A stretch of 64,000 bases of DNA from Solibacillus sp. R5-41 (GCF_002736105.1 NZ_CP024123.1:2534001-2598000), one strand, 5' to 3'. Numbered from the stretch's first letter, positions 17,180 through 26,200 are shown. Notes: generated by a model from the letters alone, not told the origin. Numbers and translations: made by a program.

Positions 17180-17974
17180 TTATGAATTAGATAGACTTTC
17201 ACTTTCCAATTCAACTTCCTGATTGCAATACTCATCATAAAGTAATTTCATTGTATCAATAATTATTTCATCTGCTAATTTCTCTTTAAATCGATTTGGT
17301 AACTCTTTTGCACCCAAAACAAATAATAACGGATTTTTAGAAAACTCACCTATTATCCCGATATCAACTACTACATTATCTAATCCACCAGTCATATGAT
17401 TTAAGAAATGGCTTGGTATACCTTCTATATCACCTCGTTGCCTAACTAAACCATTAATAACTGGAATCCATAAATCAGGATTAGTTTTGTATCCTTGATG
17501 TATTAATCGTAAAAGTTCTAACATCTCACTCAATTCACCATTGTTATCCAAGTCTCTTGGATTTTGAGTAATATTTATGCTTTTAAAATATGATTTTATT
17601 TTACCGTTAATCAATTCCCATCCACCACAAAATTGAACAATTCTCTCTTCGACAAAACTATCGTGACAGGCTATCATAACTTCCACCGCATCCTGGAGTG
17701 TCAGGTTTTCTCTACTTTGAAAGTGAGGATACACTTCGTTGCTATCCTCTTTTGGATTAAAAATTACATCTTCAACAATGTCTGTCCATTTATAGTGTCT
17801 TTCTTCAATCAATTTTACGATACAAAAGGCAATCGCCACTTTTGCCGCTGAAGCAAGAGGTACTAATAGCCCCTTATTTAACGATAAAACTATATCCTGT
17901 TTTACCGGAGAATAAATAATAATCCCCACTTCACCTGACTCTATTTCCTGTAATTTTTCAAGAATTTTCTCCAT
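17180..17974 (-). CDS. Class A beta-lactamase-like serine hydrolase
   Basis: A 264-residue protein with the class A beta-lactamase / penicillin-binding fold pattern. The nucleophile motif is SAAK (SxxK) near residue 41 in LVPLASAAKVAIAFCIV. The SDN-like motif is HDS in IACHDSFVEE, and the KTG-like position is MTGG near residue 200. There is no signal peptide, so it is probably cytoplasmic, unlike true beta-lactamases, and the altered second and third motifs make beta-lactam resistance unlikely. The ATG at 17974 has GAGGGG upstream. A one-gene unit between boundary repeats. Confidence 0.82.
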   Translation of the reverse strand: MEKILEKLQEIESGEVGIIIYSPVKQDIVLSLNKGLLVPLASAAKVAIAFCIVKLIEERHYKWTDIVEDVIFNPKEDSNEVYPHFQSRENLTLQDAVEVMIACHDSFVEERIVQFCGGWELINGKIKSYFKSINITQNPRDLDNNGELSEMLELLRLIHQGYKTNPDLWIPVINGLVRQRGDIEGIPSHFLNHMTGGLDNVVVDIGIIGEFSKNPLLFVLGAKELPNRFKEKLADEIIIDTMKLLYDEYCNQEVELESESLSNS

Positions 17975-18030
17975 ATCCAAACCCCTCTTCACAGTATTTT
18001 CTATTCACTTGTTCTCTTTGTAAACTTGTC

Positions 18031-18128
18031 CTTGTTCAACTAACCTGCTGCGTTAATTTAATAAAGAAAAAAGAGCTGCATATACAACTCAATGTTTTTC
18101 AAGTAAAGCCCCCGTTAGTTGAACAAGA
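18031..18128 (-). repeat. Composite boundary repeat, full length, covarying outer arms
   Basis: Outer arms CTTGTTCAACTAAC and GTTAGTTGAACAAG pair perfectly, while the inner arm is TTAATTTAATAAAG. The outer pair differs from the CTTATTGAAC form of other copies on both sides at once. Confidence 0.88.
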
Positions 18129-18170
18129 ATGAAGCATTGTAAGTTCCAAATTTGTAACAGGAATAATATT

Positions 18171-18635
18171 TTATATCTCCTTTGATGCTTCGGATTTCTC
18201 CAGCCAATAATTAGCTTTCGTAGTATCTTTAGCTATTCCAATACCCATCTCATATTTCTTACCTACGTTAAACATCCCAGTTAAATCTCCACTATTAGCA
18301 GCCTTTAAATTCAATTCAAATGCTTTTGTTAAATCTTTTTCTACACCTATTCCATTTCCATAAAGATAACCTAAGTTGACCATAGCTGTTGTATTTCCAT
18401 TATTAACACTTTCTAAATACCATTTTAAACTTTCTTCATAATTAATATTTTCATTTATACCTTCTTGATAATAGTAGGCTAACATTCCTTGTACTTCTGC
18501 GTCTTCTTTTTGTGCCAAATCGTGTAACTCTTCAATTGAAAGCTGGCTATAATCCTTTTCCAAATCTAATAGTAGATACAAACCAACTACAGAAATTAAA
18601 GTTACAAAAATAAAGATGAAATTTCTTTTTTTCAT
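18171..18635 (-). CDS. Sel1-repeat (TPR-like) membrane-anchored protein
   Basis: A 154-residue protein with an N-terminal membrane anchor (residues 5-25) and an extracytoplasmic Sel1-like solenoid. Three helix-turn-helix repeats are visible: AEVQGMLAYYYQEGI, TTAMVNLGYLYGNGIGV and LTGMFNVGKKYEMGIGI, the last ending in KANYWLEKS. Sel1 repeats mediate protein-protein contacts. No partner is suggested by neighbours. ATG with GGAG upstream. Boundary repeat 43 bp past the stop. Confidence 0.88.
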   Translation of the reverse strand: MKKRNFIFIFVTLISVVGLYLLLDLEKDYSQLSIEELHDLAQKEDAEVQGMLAYYYQEGINENINYEESLKWYLESVNNGNTTAMVNLGYLYGNGIGVEKDLTKAFELNLKAANSGDLTGMFNVGKKYEMGIGIAKDTTKANYWLEKSEASKEI

Positions 18636-18790
18636 AATAATCTACTCCATTTTATCAATTTCACTCCAACTTATTGTAAGGTAAATTGTTTATATTTACA
18701 ATTAAAGTAAAATTATCCATACCATAGTGATCTTTTTAGTTAATTTAAGAAGAGAGATGAACAGTATTTTCTTGATGTACCATAATAAAT

Positions 18791-18807
18791 CCTTATTCAA
18801 CTAACCT
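18791..18807 (-). repeat. Left half of a boundary repeat split by IS
   Basis: CCTTATTCAACTAACCT; continues after the insertion at 20563 as CTGCCCCGTTAGTTGAATAAG. The two arms pair perfectly when joined. Confidence 0.9.
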
Positions 18808-18919
18808 CCCTCTATAAACATTGAGATATCAACGGTTTCCATCACTTCGTGATTTAAGAAAAATATTTTTCTCCCCTCTGATAAACAGAGTCTTGAATTT
18901 ATAGATTATATTACCAAGT

Positions 18920-19176
18920 AAAGCGTACGCTTCGCTAAAACTAATGGAAATCATTAGCTTTTTTATCCATTATTTTGATGCACAATGGATCTCTGCGATG
19001 CTTATGACGACGTACCCTCCCATGTCTCTTAGCGTCAACGCGCTTACATTCCTTCGTTCGGTCTATTCATAAGGCAGAGGCCTGCTAAGCTGCCCCGGGG
19101 ACTCATAGTCTAAGTTTAGTGATATTGCCGGCTTCTCCGTATCATCCTTTTTGCTATAGCTCTTTGATCGAAATGC
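18920..19176 (-). ncRNA. Candidate bridge RNA region of IS copy 1
   Basis: Non-coding segment after the transposase stop. It contains several short inverted repeats and a GGGGCAGCTTAG string that matches the insertion target GGGGCAGGTTAG at 11 of 12 positions. IS110-family elements encode bridge RNAs; this placement fits the IS1111 group. Confidence 0.55.
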
Positions 19177-20454
19177 TTACGCTGCCTCTCCGAGAGAGTA
19201 GAGATCTTTCATCATAAGTTGCTCGTTAAAATACACTTTCTTTTTACAAATACCATGTAATATTTTCAGTAATTTACCACAGAGAACTACCATCGATTGC
19301 TTACCCCGTAAGGGATTCTGATTCCTTGTTGTGTAGTATTCGTGAAGTTGTTTGAATGCTAGGTTATGCCGAATCAAAGGAACAATCACTTTGAAAAGGA
19401 TATGTCTAAGTCTCTTACGTCCACGTTTTGATATATGTTTTTGACCCTTATGTTGCCCAGAAGAGTTTTCACGTAATGTTAGTCCCGCTAGTTTAATGAG
19501 TTGGCGTGGATTTTCGTAAAGTGAAAAACTCCCTACTTCGGAAAGTAGATCAACAATTGTCGCATCTCCTAAACCTGGTACTGACGCGAGTAGGTCATAT
19601 TCCATCGTTGTCTTTGCCAATTCAGTTAATTGGTCATTCACTGCTTCGATTTCAGTTTCTAATAAGCGAAACTGACGTAGGAGTGTGGCGATTTCATGTT
19701 TGGCCATCTTTTGTCCTTCTGTCAGTCCTATAGAGTTTGAAGCCTTTTCAATGAGTAGCTTAGCTTTTGGTAGTTGTGGAGCTCTCATACCCCCTACCTG
19801 ACGGTAGAAAAATACAAGTTCTTCCGCGGTTTTCCCTTGAATGTCCTGTGGCATTGGTGTTCTTTCTAATGCAGTAAGTGCCATTTTTCCGAAAGTAGGA
19901 AAGACTTGAGTGAATTCAGGAAAATATCGATCGAGCCAACGAATGATTCGATTTTTAATACTTGCTAGATCTTCCGTTAACTTTAATCTAAGAGTAGAAC
20001 CAATCCGTAGTTCAGCTTCTACTTCTTTTAATATTCGTGGATAGCTAAAGCGTCCATCTTTCAATAACCGTGCGATGACTAATGCATCTTTTTTATCATT
20101 CTTAGTCGGCAAATTATCATCAAGTTCTTTCGAACGTTTGACGTGCATTGGATTCACCATGACAAGTGGGATTCCGTATTGATCTAAGAAATAGGCTAAG
20201 TTCATCCAGTAGTGGCCTGTAGGCTCAATCCCTATTATCACTTCAGTTTTCTTAGCTTCCTTCATCATTTGACGGATCTTTTCATACAAATTTTCGAAGC
20301 CTTCTTTCGATTGATGTACCGCAAAAGCTTTTTCTATTACTCGCCCGCGTTCATCGACAAAACATGCGTAATGAATACGCTTAGCAATATCCATGCCGAC
20401 AACCAGTGTATTTTCAGTAACTTGATTAATTTTGTTATTCCATTTAGAATGCAT
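19177..20454 (-). CDS. IS110 family transposase (DEDD, IS1111-like)
   Basis: A 425-residue transposase. The N-terminal RuvC-like DEDD domain shows VVGMDIAKRIHYACF (first Asp), IIGIEPTGHYW (Glu) and NDKKDALVIARLL (Asp-Asp). The C-terminal Tnp_20 domain shows VPGLGDATIVDLLSEVG and the Ser-containing SSGQHKGQKHISKRG. These enzymes cut and join at a dinucleotide core guided by a bridge RNA. The ATG at 20454 follows AAGGAGGA. Intact and nearly identical to the second copy, so both may be active or recently so. Confidence 0.95.
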   Translation of the reverse strand: MHSKWNNKINQVTENTLVVGMDIAKRIHYACFVDERGRVIEKAFAVHQSKEGFENLYEKIRQMMKEAKKTEVIIGIEPTGHYWMNLAYFLDQYGIPLVMVNPMHVKRSKELDDNLPTKNDKKDALVIARLLKDGRFSYPRILKEVEAELRIGSTLRLKLTEDLASIKNRIIRWLDRYFPEFTQVFPTFGKMALTALERTPMPQDIQGKTAEELVFFYRQVGGMRAPQLPKAKLLIEKASNSIGLTEGQKMAKHEIATLLRQFRLLETEIEAVNDQLTELAKTTMEYDLLASVPGLGDATIVDLLSEVGSFSLYENPRQLIKLAGLTLRENSSGQHKGQKHISKRGRKRLRHILFKVIVPLIRHNLAFKQLHEYYTTRNQNPLRGKQSMVVLCGKLLKILHGICKKKVYFNEQLMMKDLYSLGEAA

Positions 20455-20562
20455 AAAGGAGTCCTCCTTGTTTGATGATGGGTCAATGGTCGTTGACACT
20501 CATGCATCATACTAGAGGGCTGCTTTTCTTTCAAGACCTCGAACATCCTTCAAACAGGAATG

Positions 20563-20583
20563 CTGCCCCGTTAGTTGAATAAG
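20563..20583 (-). repeat. Right half of a boundary repeat split by IS
   Basis: CTGCCCCGTTAGTTGAATAA; partner of the half at 18791. Confidence 0.9.
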
Positions 20584-20707
20584 CACCTTTTCTTCTACTG
20601 CACATTTTGATCGCACTGTGGCTTACTGTTTTTTCTTCTGAAATAACTGAAAATTCTGTATAATAATTATTAGGTGTAAATTTCATTGTGAAAAAAGGAG
20701 AAGATTT

Positions 20708-20866
20708 ATGAATATTTTGAGTGGAACAATAGCTTTCTCAACATCTTTTATTTTGTTCATCTATTTATATGGTCTAAAAGCTGATTACTCGGTTAAATAC
20801 AGTTCAGGCTTTTTCTTTTTTCCAATCTTCAACAAACGGTCCATTTTGATGTTTATCTTTTTGTAG
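20708..20866 (+). CDS. Small membrane protein, 52 aa
   Basis: A 52-codon gene with ATG after AAAAAAGGAG. Hydrophobic segments about residues 4-22 (SGTIAFSTSFILFIYLYG) and 34-52 predict a hairpin membrane protein. No family recognised. It precedes the ROK-like gene on the same strand by about 95 bp. Confidence 0.5.
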   Translation: MNILSGTIAFSTSFILFIYLYGLKADYSVKYSSGFFFFPIFNKRSILMFIFL

Positions 20867-20962
20867 GTGGCAATAATTAAGAGGGATTTCAAGGACTCTT
20901 ATTTATTAAGATGCAAGTGCATAAAACTGAAATCCAGAAAATAAAATATGGGAGTGAATCAG

Positions 20963-21802
20963 ATGAATAAAATTATTGGTGTTGATGCCGGCAGTACAAA
21001 AATGTTAATGACGGCAGAATATGAGGGTGAATATATTGATAAGACAGTGCCTACAGGTTCCGATGTAACGCCAGAGTATCTAAAAAGCGAAATTTTTAAA
21101 TTTATAGATCGTTTACCGTTCGTACCCGAAGGAATGGGTATGGGCGTTGTAGGACTTGTTGGAGATGAAACATTAAAAATGAGTCATCTTCAGAATTTGT
21201 GTGGTATGAAAACGGAGTACTTCAGTACTGAAACCTTTAAAGCACATTTTATAAATGATGTAAAAGCCGCTATGGTTTGTGAGGAACAATTTTATAGTCA
21301 AAATACAGCTTTTGCATTAATAATGGCAGGCACAGGTTTTGCAATGTCAGTTCGAACACAGGGAGTAAATGTGTTAGGTCAAGATGGTTGGGCCGGAGAA
21401 ATTGGATCTAGTCCTTATCCTATAAATGGCGAAATTAAAACATTAGATGGTATATCAGGTGGAAAGGCAATACTTAATAAAGCAGGCTGCAGTATTGATG
21501 AGTTGATAAAAGCTCTAAACAATAACGAGAAATTTGCTACGGATATTATTAAGCAAGGGGGGTATTACTTCGGCTTGGCATTAAGCAATGTCATACATAC
21601 ATTTAATCCGGAATTCATTGTTGTTGGGGGAGGATGTACTAAATTTAAAGGATATATGGATCAAGCGATCTTAACGGCTAAACAATATACATTAGAAGAC
21701 ATGTTTAATAATTGTAAGATCATTGAACCTTCTGATGCCAAAAGAATTGTTGCTCTAGGAGCTGCTAAATTTGCTGAAATAAAACTAAATCCAGAATATT
21801 AA
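20963..21802 (+). CDS. ROK-like / BadF-type sugar kinase or ATPase
   Basis: A 279-residue protein of the actin-like ATPase (ASKHA) superfamily. Phosphate-1 loop: IIGVDAGSTKMLMTAE. Phosphate-2 region: LIMAGTGFAMSVRTQGVNVLGQDGWAGEIGSSP. Adenosine-type motif: FNPEFIVVGGGCTKFKGY. The GWAGEIG segment recalls ROK kinases, but the usual Cys-rich zinc motif is absent; BadF/N-acetylglucosamine-kinase-like proteins are the alternative. A sugar kinase role is likely, substrate unknown. ATG at 20963 follows GGGAGTG; an ATG at 20948 lies before that site. Confidence 0.8.
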   Translation: MNKIIGVDAGSTKMLMTAEYEGEYIDKTVPTGSDVTPEYLKSEIFKFIDRLPFVPEGMGMGVVGLVGDETLKMSHLQNLCGMKTEYFSTETFKAHFINDVKAAMVCEEQFYSQNTAFALIMAGTGFAMSVRTQGVNVLGQDGWAGEIGSSPYPINGEIKTLDGISGGKAILNKAGCSIDELIKALNNNEKFATDIIKQGGYYFGLALSNVIHTFNPEFIVVGGGCTKFKGYMDQAILTAKQYTLEDMFNNCKIIEPSDAKRIVALGAAKFAEIKLNPEY

Positions 21803-21976
21803 GGGATTGTGTATCCTTAGGTCTCACTTCTAAAATGACACAATTGTCCGCGTGCCAACTCGTTAGGTAATCGTGCACCATAAAATAAATGCCTCTTTTT
21901 ATTTGCTTCCTTCTATGTAATTATAGGCGTTTGTGTTTTCCTAATAGGGGTATTTAAGACTGCTCCAAAAACCATT

Positions 21977-22084
21977 TTAGTTATGAATGCTTTTTCCATT
22001 ATTTAGGTTCTTCAAGAAAGTAGTAAAATTTAAAAACCCGAAAACCCCTAATAATGGAGTGACAAGCAAAAGCATAAATAACAT
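21977..22084 (-). CDS. Possible 35-residue membrane peptide
   Basis: A short frame with ATG after AGGAGAGG and the sequence MLFMLLLVTPLLGVFGFLNF, a single hydrophobic helix, followed by a short polar tail. It occupies the position of a cassette gene upstream of a boundary repeat. Coding status uncertain. Confidence 0.4.
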   Translation of the reverse strand: MLFMLLLVTPLLGVFGFLNFTTFLKNLNNGKSIHN

Positions 22085-22114
22085 AAATTAGTCCTCTCCT
22101 TCCCATTAACAAAG

Positions 22115-22171
22115 TCTTATTGAACTAACCTGCCCCGTTAGTTTAATAAGAAAAAAGAGCTGCTTAAGCAA
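22115..22171 (-). repeat. Left part of a boundary repeat split by IS3
   Basis: TCTTATTGAACTAACCTG, then CCCCGTTAGTTTAATAAGA and GAGCTGCTTAAGCAA; the stem is interrupted after GCAA. The remainder continues at 23448. Confidence 0.9.
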
Positions 22172-22212
22172 GGCACTGACTACCCTTTTTGAGACAAGAA
22201 TAAAACACCCTT

Positions 22213-23052
22213 TTATGCAGCCAATTGACGGTATTGAACCGGCGATTGGCTGTTTAGTTTCGTTTGAATACGGATATTATTATAATAAGTAATGTATTCT
22301 TCGACAATCTGTATCACACGTGCATTCGTTGTGCGATAGATATCGTCGAGATAAAACGTTTCAGACTTTAGCGTGGAATGAAACGATTCGATTGGGGAAT
22401 TATCAGCTGGCGTGCCTTTGCGGGACATGCTCATGGTAATTCCTTTTTCTTTGGCTGCTTTTTGATAAGCATAGGATGTATAAACGGAACCTTGGTCACT
22501 ATGCAGAATGCATCCTTCTGGTAGCTTAGGCAATTGATAGAGCGTATCCAACACAAAATCAGTGTCTTGTTTGATACCAGTAGTTTGTGCCACAATTTCG
22601 CCATTGTAGACATCGAGAATACTAGAAAGATACATCATCGATTGACCAAAAGGCAAGTACGTAATATCCGTGACTAGCTTCTCCATGGGCTTAGATGCTG
22701 TAAAATCGCGTGCTAATAAATTCGGTGCAACGTATGCCGGCTGTCCGGTACGCTTTCGTTTCTTCACCTTTACTTTACATTGCCAACCATATTTTTGCAT
22801 AACACGCTGCACAGTCTTCCTACAAACTCCTGGGTACAGATTAGCAATCTTTCGATAACCATATCGAAATTTATTCTGTTTGCACAAGTCGCCAATCTGC
22901 TGATCTCGAATCTCCTTTTGAGTGGATTGATCCACATCCTTTCTCCAACGATAGTATGACGAGCGACCTACGCCTAAATGACGACAGATTTCACCAATTG
23001 GCATAACATCTTTTAATTCTTCAACTAATTGAAGTACTACTTTTGGCGCCAC
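22213..23052 (-). CDS. IS3 transposase OrfB (DDE integrase domain)
   Basis: A 279-residue OrfB. N-terminal HTH_21 segment (YGYRKIANLYPGVCRKTVQRVM) is followed by the rve DDE core: TDITYLPF (first Asp), LHSDQGSVYTS (second Asp) and SPIESFHSTLKSE (Glu). It overlaps OrfA by 16 bp in another frame and is probably made as an OrfAB fusion by -1 frameshifting. Intact in this copy. Confidence 0.95.
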   Translation of the reverse strand: MAPKVVLQLVEELKDVMPIGEICRHLGVGRSSYYRWRKDVDQSTQKEIRDQQIGDLCKQNKFRYGYRKIANLYPGVCRKTVQRVMQKYGWQCKVKVKKRKRTGQPAYVAPNLLARDFTASKPMEKLVTDITYLPFGQSMMYLSSILDVYNGEIVAQTTGIKQDTDFVLDTLYQLPKLPEGCILHSDQGSVYTSYAYQKAAKEKGITMSMSRKGTPADNSPIESFHSTLKSETFYLDDIYRTTNARVIQIVEEYITYYNNIRIQTKLNSQSPVQYRQLAA

Positions 23053-23372
23053 TTCCCTTCCAATTCCGCGTACTTTTTTAAAACTTCAATCTGTTGTTTC
23101 AACTCCAAATTCTCTGCCTGTAGCTTGGCTGTCTCGCTTTCAAATTCCGGTCCTTTGCCGAAAGCATATTGTTTACCAACTGGTTGTTTAAGACGGTGCA
23201 TTTCACCATTTCGATACCAATGCATCCATCGCTTCAACTGCGTATAGTTTCGAATGTCCAATTCTTCCATTACTTCTTTTACCGGTACGTTAGCCAATCG
23301 CATTTCAATTGCCTTCATTTTCACTTCTACTGGATAACTGACTCTTGTTCCCATAAAAAAACACCTCCACAT
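23037..23372 (-). CDS. IS3 transposase OrfA (HTH/leucine zipper)
   Basis: A 111-residue OrfA: a helix-turn-helix (RLANVPVKEVMEELDIRNYTQLKRW region) and a C-terminal leucine-zipper coiled coil (AKLQAENLELKQQIEVLKKYAE). The end of the zipper is encoded over an A6G slippery heptamer (23073-23079), the usual -1 frameshift site for OrfAB. GGAGGTG precedes the start; an in-frame ATG four codons later is also possible. Confidence 0.93.
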   Translation of the reverse strand: MWRCFFMGTRVSYPVEVKMKAIEMRLANVPVKEVMEELDIRNYTQLKRWMHWYRNGEMHRLKQPVGKQYAFGKGPEFESETAKLQAENLELKQQIEVLKKYAELEGKWRQK

Positions 23373-23447
23373 TGATTATTTCAGGTTTAAGTCCCCGTTA
23401 TTCAATGAAAGGTGTTTTTATTTGTCTCATGTTATTAGGTCAGTGCC

Positions 23448-23490
23448 CAACTCAATGATCTTCAAGTAAAGCCCCTGTTAGTTTAAGAAG
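23448..23490 (-). repeat. Right part of the boundary repeat split by IS3
   Basis: CAACTCAATGATCTTCAAG then AAAGCCCCTGTTAGTTTAAG; 29 bp past the stop of the gene at 23519. Confidence 0.9.
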
Positions 23491-23518
23491 AAGTTGTTTT
23501 GAAATTAAAGGACAGTAC

Positions 23519-24460
23519 TCATAAAGAGTTTAGGTGCATTTCTATGGACTTTGCCTTATCATAGATCAATTTTTTTAACATTACAGGACTAATAGAATTA
23601 ATTGATTGTCCAAATTTTAAAAAATAGTTAGCTATAAAATCCTCCTCAGCTTTATTAAAATAGCCAGTTATTATGAAATTTTCATTGTCACTTTGAATTT
23701 TCATAGAAGGGTAATTTTCCTTATCAAAGATATCTTTCCCCTGTTTATTAACGATGACAGTAAAATCAATGGCATTAGGTTCTTTATGAAAATTATCAAG
23801 ATAATCTAATAGTTCTTCCAATTTTTTAGATTTGAAATCATTAGTTTCTGTTATTAAGAGGATTTTATCACATCGAAGAATTTGTATCTTTTCTGTTTTA
23901 ATATTGAAAATTTTAGCATACCATTGCCCAAATTTAGAGTGTATTCGAATAAACTGTGCGACCATTTGTTTGTTTGTCTCTTTTTTTGAATAGGTTAAAC
24001 AATAAACCTTTTCTGTAAAAATCCCTTGTAAAATTTCTTTTAAGTACGGACTAAAATTACTATGATTTGTGACCTCTAATGAGAGTACTTGATTCATAAT
24101 TGAAATATTATTACGCACATTTTCAGGTAATACATTTCTAAATTTATTTTCTAGTGCGATGTTTTCTATTTCAAATGGCTTTGTTTTGTATCCATTTAAA
24201 GTGAGTAGAGAGAAATATAATCCATACATTTCATCGACAGTAAAAAAAACCGGTGACAATATACTACTATCTAATATCTCATACCTTCCATTTCGACCTA
24301 ATTCCGAATATATCGGCATACCTATTTGTTCTAATGATTGAATATCTCGAAGTGCTGTACTTTTTGAAATGTTATACCTCTCCATTAAATCTTTTAAATT
24401 AAATGTTCTCTTATTATTCAAAAAAATAAGTAAATCATTTATGCGTTCGGTTTTCTTCAT
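23519..24460 (-). CDS. HTH regulator with WYL-like C-terminus, copy A
   Basis: A 313-residue transcription regulator of the DeoR/YafY type. N-terminal HTH_11 (residues 1-60: INDLLIFLNNKRTFNLKDLM, YNISKSTALRDIQSLEQIGM), then a middle region and a WYL-like sensor domain (VYCLTYSKKETNKQM, HSKFGQWYAKIFNI). It is nearly identical to the copy at 50784 (substitutions at about three residues). It is divergent from a peptidase E gene, from which it is now separated by an IS element. A palindrome lies just upstream of the ATG, suggesting autoregulation. Confidence 0.87.
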   Translation of the reverse strand: MKKTERINDLLIFLNNKRTFNLKDLMERYNISKSTALRDIQSLEQIGMPIYSELGRNGRYEILDSSILSPVFFTVDEMYGLYFSLLTLNGYKTKPFEIENIALENKFRNVLPENVRNNISIMNQVLSLEVTNHSNFSPYLKEILQGIFTEKVYCLTYSKKETNKQMVAQFIRIHSKFGQWYAKIFNIKTEKIQILRCDKILLITETNDFKSKKLEELLDYLDNFHKEPNAIDFTVIVNKQGKDIFDKENYPSMKIQSDNENFIITGYFNKAEEDFIANYFLKFGQSINSISPVMLKKLIYDKAKSIEMHLNSL

Positions 24461-24473
24461 AAATTTTCTCCAT

Positions 24474-24501
24474 AAAAGGTGTCATATATTGATACCTTTT
24501 T
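24474..24501. promoter_or_regulatory. Inverted repeat upstream of regulator copy A, likely operator
   Basis: AAAAGGTGTCA and TGATACCTTTT pair around TATAT, 14 bp upstream of the ATG. Identical in the second copy at 51739. Confidence 0.65.
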
Positions 24502-24543
24502 ATCTTATACTAAGACTATCAATTAAAAAAGGCGCTAGAAATC

Positions 24544-24557
24544 TACTAACGGGGCAG
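24544..24557. repeat. Boundary-repeat half split by IS copy 2 (left)
   Basis: CTAACGGGGCAG flank. The paralogous uninterrupted site is at 51808-51836. Confidence 0.9.
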
Positions 24558-24665
24558 CATTCCTGTTTGAAAGATGTTCGAGGTCTTGAAAGAAAAGGAG
24601 CCCTCTAGTATGATGCATGAGTGTCAACGACCATTGACCCATCATCAAACAAGGAGGACTCCTTT

Positions 24666-25943
24666 ATGCATTCTAAATGGAATAACAAAATTAATCAAGT
24701 TACTGAAAATACACTGGTTGTCGGCATGGATATTGCTAAGCGTATTCATTACGCATGTTTTGTCGATGAACGCGGGCGAGTAATAGAAAAAGCTTTTGCG
24801 GTACATCAATCGAAAGAAGGCTTCGAAAATTTGTATGAAAAGATTCGTCAAATGATGAAGGAAGCTAAGAAAACTGAAGTAATAATAGGGATTGAGCCTA
24901 CAGGCCACTACTGGATGAACTTAGCCTATTTCTTAGATCAATACGGAATCCCACTTGTCATGGTGAATCCAATGCACGTCAAACGTTCGAAAGAACTTGA
25001 TGATAATTTGCCGACTAAGAATGATAAAAAAGATGCATTAGTCATCGCACGGTTATTGAAAGATGGACGCTTTAGCTATCCACGAATATTAAAAGAAGTA
25101 GAAGCTGAACTACGGATTGGTTCTACTCTTAGATTAAAGTTAACGGAAGATCTAGCAAGTATTAAAAATCGAATCATTCGTTGGCTCGATCGATATTTTC
25201 CTGAATTCACTCAAGTCTTTCCTACTTTCGGAAAAATGGCACTTACTGCATTAGAAAGAACACCAATGCCACAGGACATTCAAGGGAAAACCGCGGAAGA
25301 ACTTGTATTTTTCTACCGTCAGGTAGGGGGTATGAGAGCTCCACAACTACCAAAAGCTAAGCTACTCATTGAAAAGGCTTCAAACTCTATAGGACTGACA
25401 GAAGGACAAAAGATGGCCAAACATGAAATCGCCACACTCCTACGTCAGTTTCGCTTATTAGAAACTGAAATCGAAGCAGTGAATGACCAATTAACTGAAT
25501 TGGCAAAGACAACGATGGAATATGACCTACTCGCGTCAGTACCAGGTTTAGGAGATGCGACAATTGTTGATCTACTTTCCGAAGTAGGGAGTTTTTCACT
25601 TTACGAAAATCCACGCCAACTCATTAAACTAGCGGGACTAACATTACGTGAAAACTCTTCTGGTCAACATAAGGGTCAAAAACATATATCAAAACGTGGA
25701 CGTAAGAGACTTAGACATATCCTTTTCAAAGTGATTGTTCCTTTGATTCGGCATAACCTAGCATTCAAACAACTTCACGAATACTACACCACAAGGAATC
25801 AGAATCCCTTACGGGGTAAGCAATCGATGGTAGTTCTCTGTGGTAAATTACTGAAAATATTACATGGTATTTGTAAAAAGAAAGTGTATTTTAACGAGCA
25901 ACTTATGATGAAAGATCTCTACTCTCTCGGAGAGGCAGCGTAA
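24666..25943 (+). CDS. IS110 family transposase (DEDD, IS1111-like), copy 2
   Basis: Same 425-residue transposase as the copy ending at 19177, with no amino acid difference that I can see. ATG after AAGGAGGA. The RuvC-like DEDD residues and the Ser-containing Tnp_20 domain are intact. Confidence 0.95.
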   Translation: MHSKWNNKINQVTENTLVVGMDIAKRIHYACFVDERGRVIEKAFAVHQSKEGFENLYEKIRQMMKEAKKTEVIIGIEPTGHYWMNLAYFLDQYGIPLVMVNPMHVKRSKELDDNLPTKNDKKDALVIARLLKDGRFSYPRILKEVEAELRIGSTLRLKLTEDLASIKNRIIRWLDRYFPEFTQVFPTFGKMALTALERTPMPQDIQGKTAEELVFFYRQVGGMRAPQLPKAKLLIEKASNSIGLTEGQKMAKHEIATLLRQFRLLETEIEAVNDQLTELAKTTMEYDLLASVPGLGDATIVDLLSEVGSFSLYENPRQLIKLAGLTLRENSSGQHKGQKHISKRGRKRLRHILFKVIVPLIRHNLAFKQLHEYYTTRNQNPLRGKQSMVVLCGKLLKILHGICKKKVYFNEQLMMKDLYSLGEAA

Positions 25944-26200
25944 GCATTTCGATCAAAGAGCTATAACAAAAAGGATGATACGGAGAAGCCGGCAATATCA
26001 CTAAACTTAGACTATGAGTCCCCGGGGCAGCTTAGCAGGCCTCTGCCTTATGAATAGACCGAACGAAGGAATGTAAGCGCGTTGACGCTAAGAGACATGG
26101 GAGGGTACGTCGTCATAAGCATCGCAGAGATCCATTGTGCATCAAAATAATGGATAAAAAAGCTAATGATTTCCATTAGTTTTAGCGAAGCGTACGCTTT
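25944..26200 (+). ncRNA. Candidate bridge RNA region of IS copy 2
   Basis: Non-coding, structured-looking tail after the transposase stop. GGGGCAGCTTAG at 26024-26035 nearly repeats the target GGGGCAGGTTAG. Further inverted pairs include GCTAATGATTTCC / near GGAAA and AGCGAAGCGTACGCT downstream. Assignment rests on the known genetics of the IS110 family. Confidence 0.55.

Larger units (their letters stand above)
18806..20562 (-). mobile_element. IS110/IS1111-type insertion sequence, copy 1
   Basis: A 1757-bp element with no terminal inverted repeats and a shared CT dinucleotide at the junction, as expected for the IS110 family. Copy 2 (24558-26314) is its reverse complement with very few differences. 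The transposase lies close to one end (about 110 bp), and a 370-bp non-coding tail follows it. That arrangement is typical of the IS1111 group, where the bridge RNA lies downstream of the gene. It sits in the loop of a boundary-repeat palindrome. Confidence 0.93.
22172..23447 (-). mobile_element. IS3 family element, copy 1 (1276 bp)
   Basis: Terminal inverted repeats GGCACTGAC / GTCAGTGCC and a 3-bp CAA target duplication (22169-22171 and 23448-23450). Two overlapping genes lie on the minus strand. Inserted in the right arm of the terminator stem of a boundary repeat, exactly where copies 2 and 3 lie. Confidence 0.95.

Noticed and set aside
17180-17974. Beta-lactam resistance gene
   Set aside because: SxxK is present but the SDN and KTG motifs are altered and there is no signal peptide.
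24645-24908. Antisense ORFs within the IS110 and IS3 copies
   Set aside because: They are preserved only because the transposase genes are; no ribosome sites and no known product.
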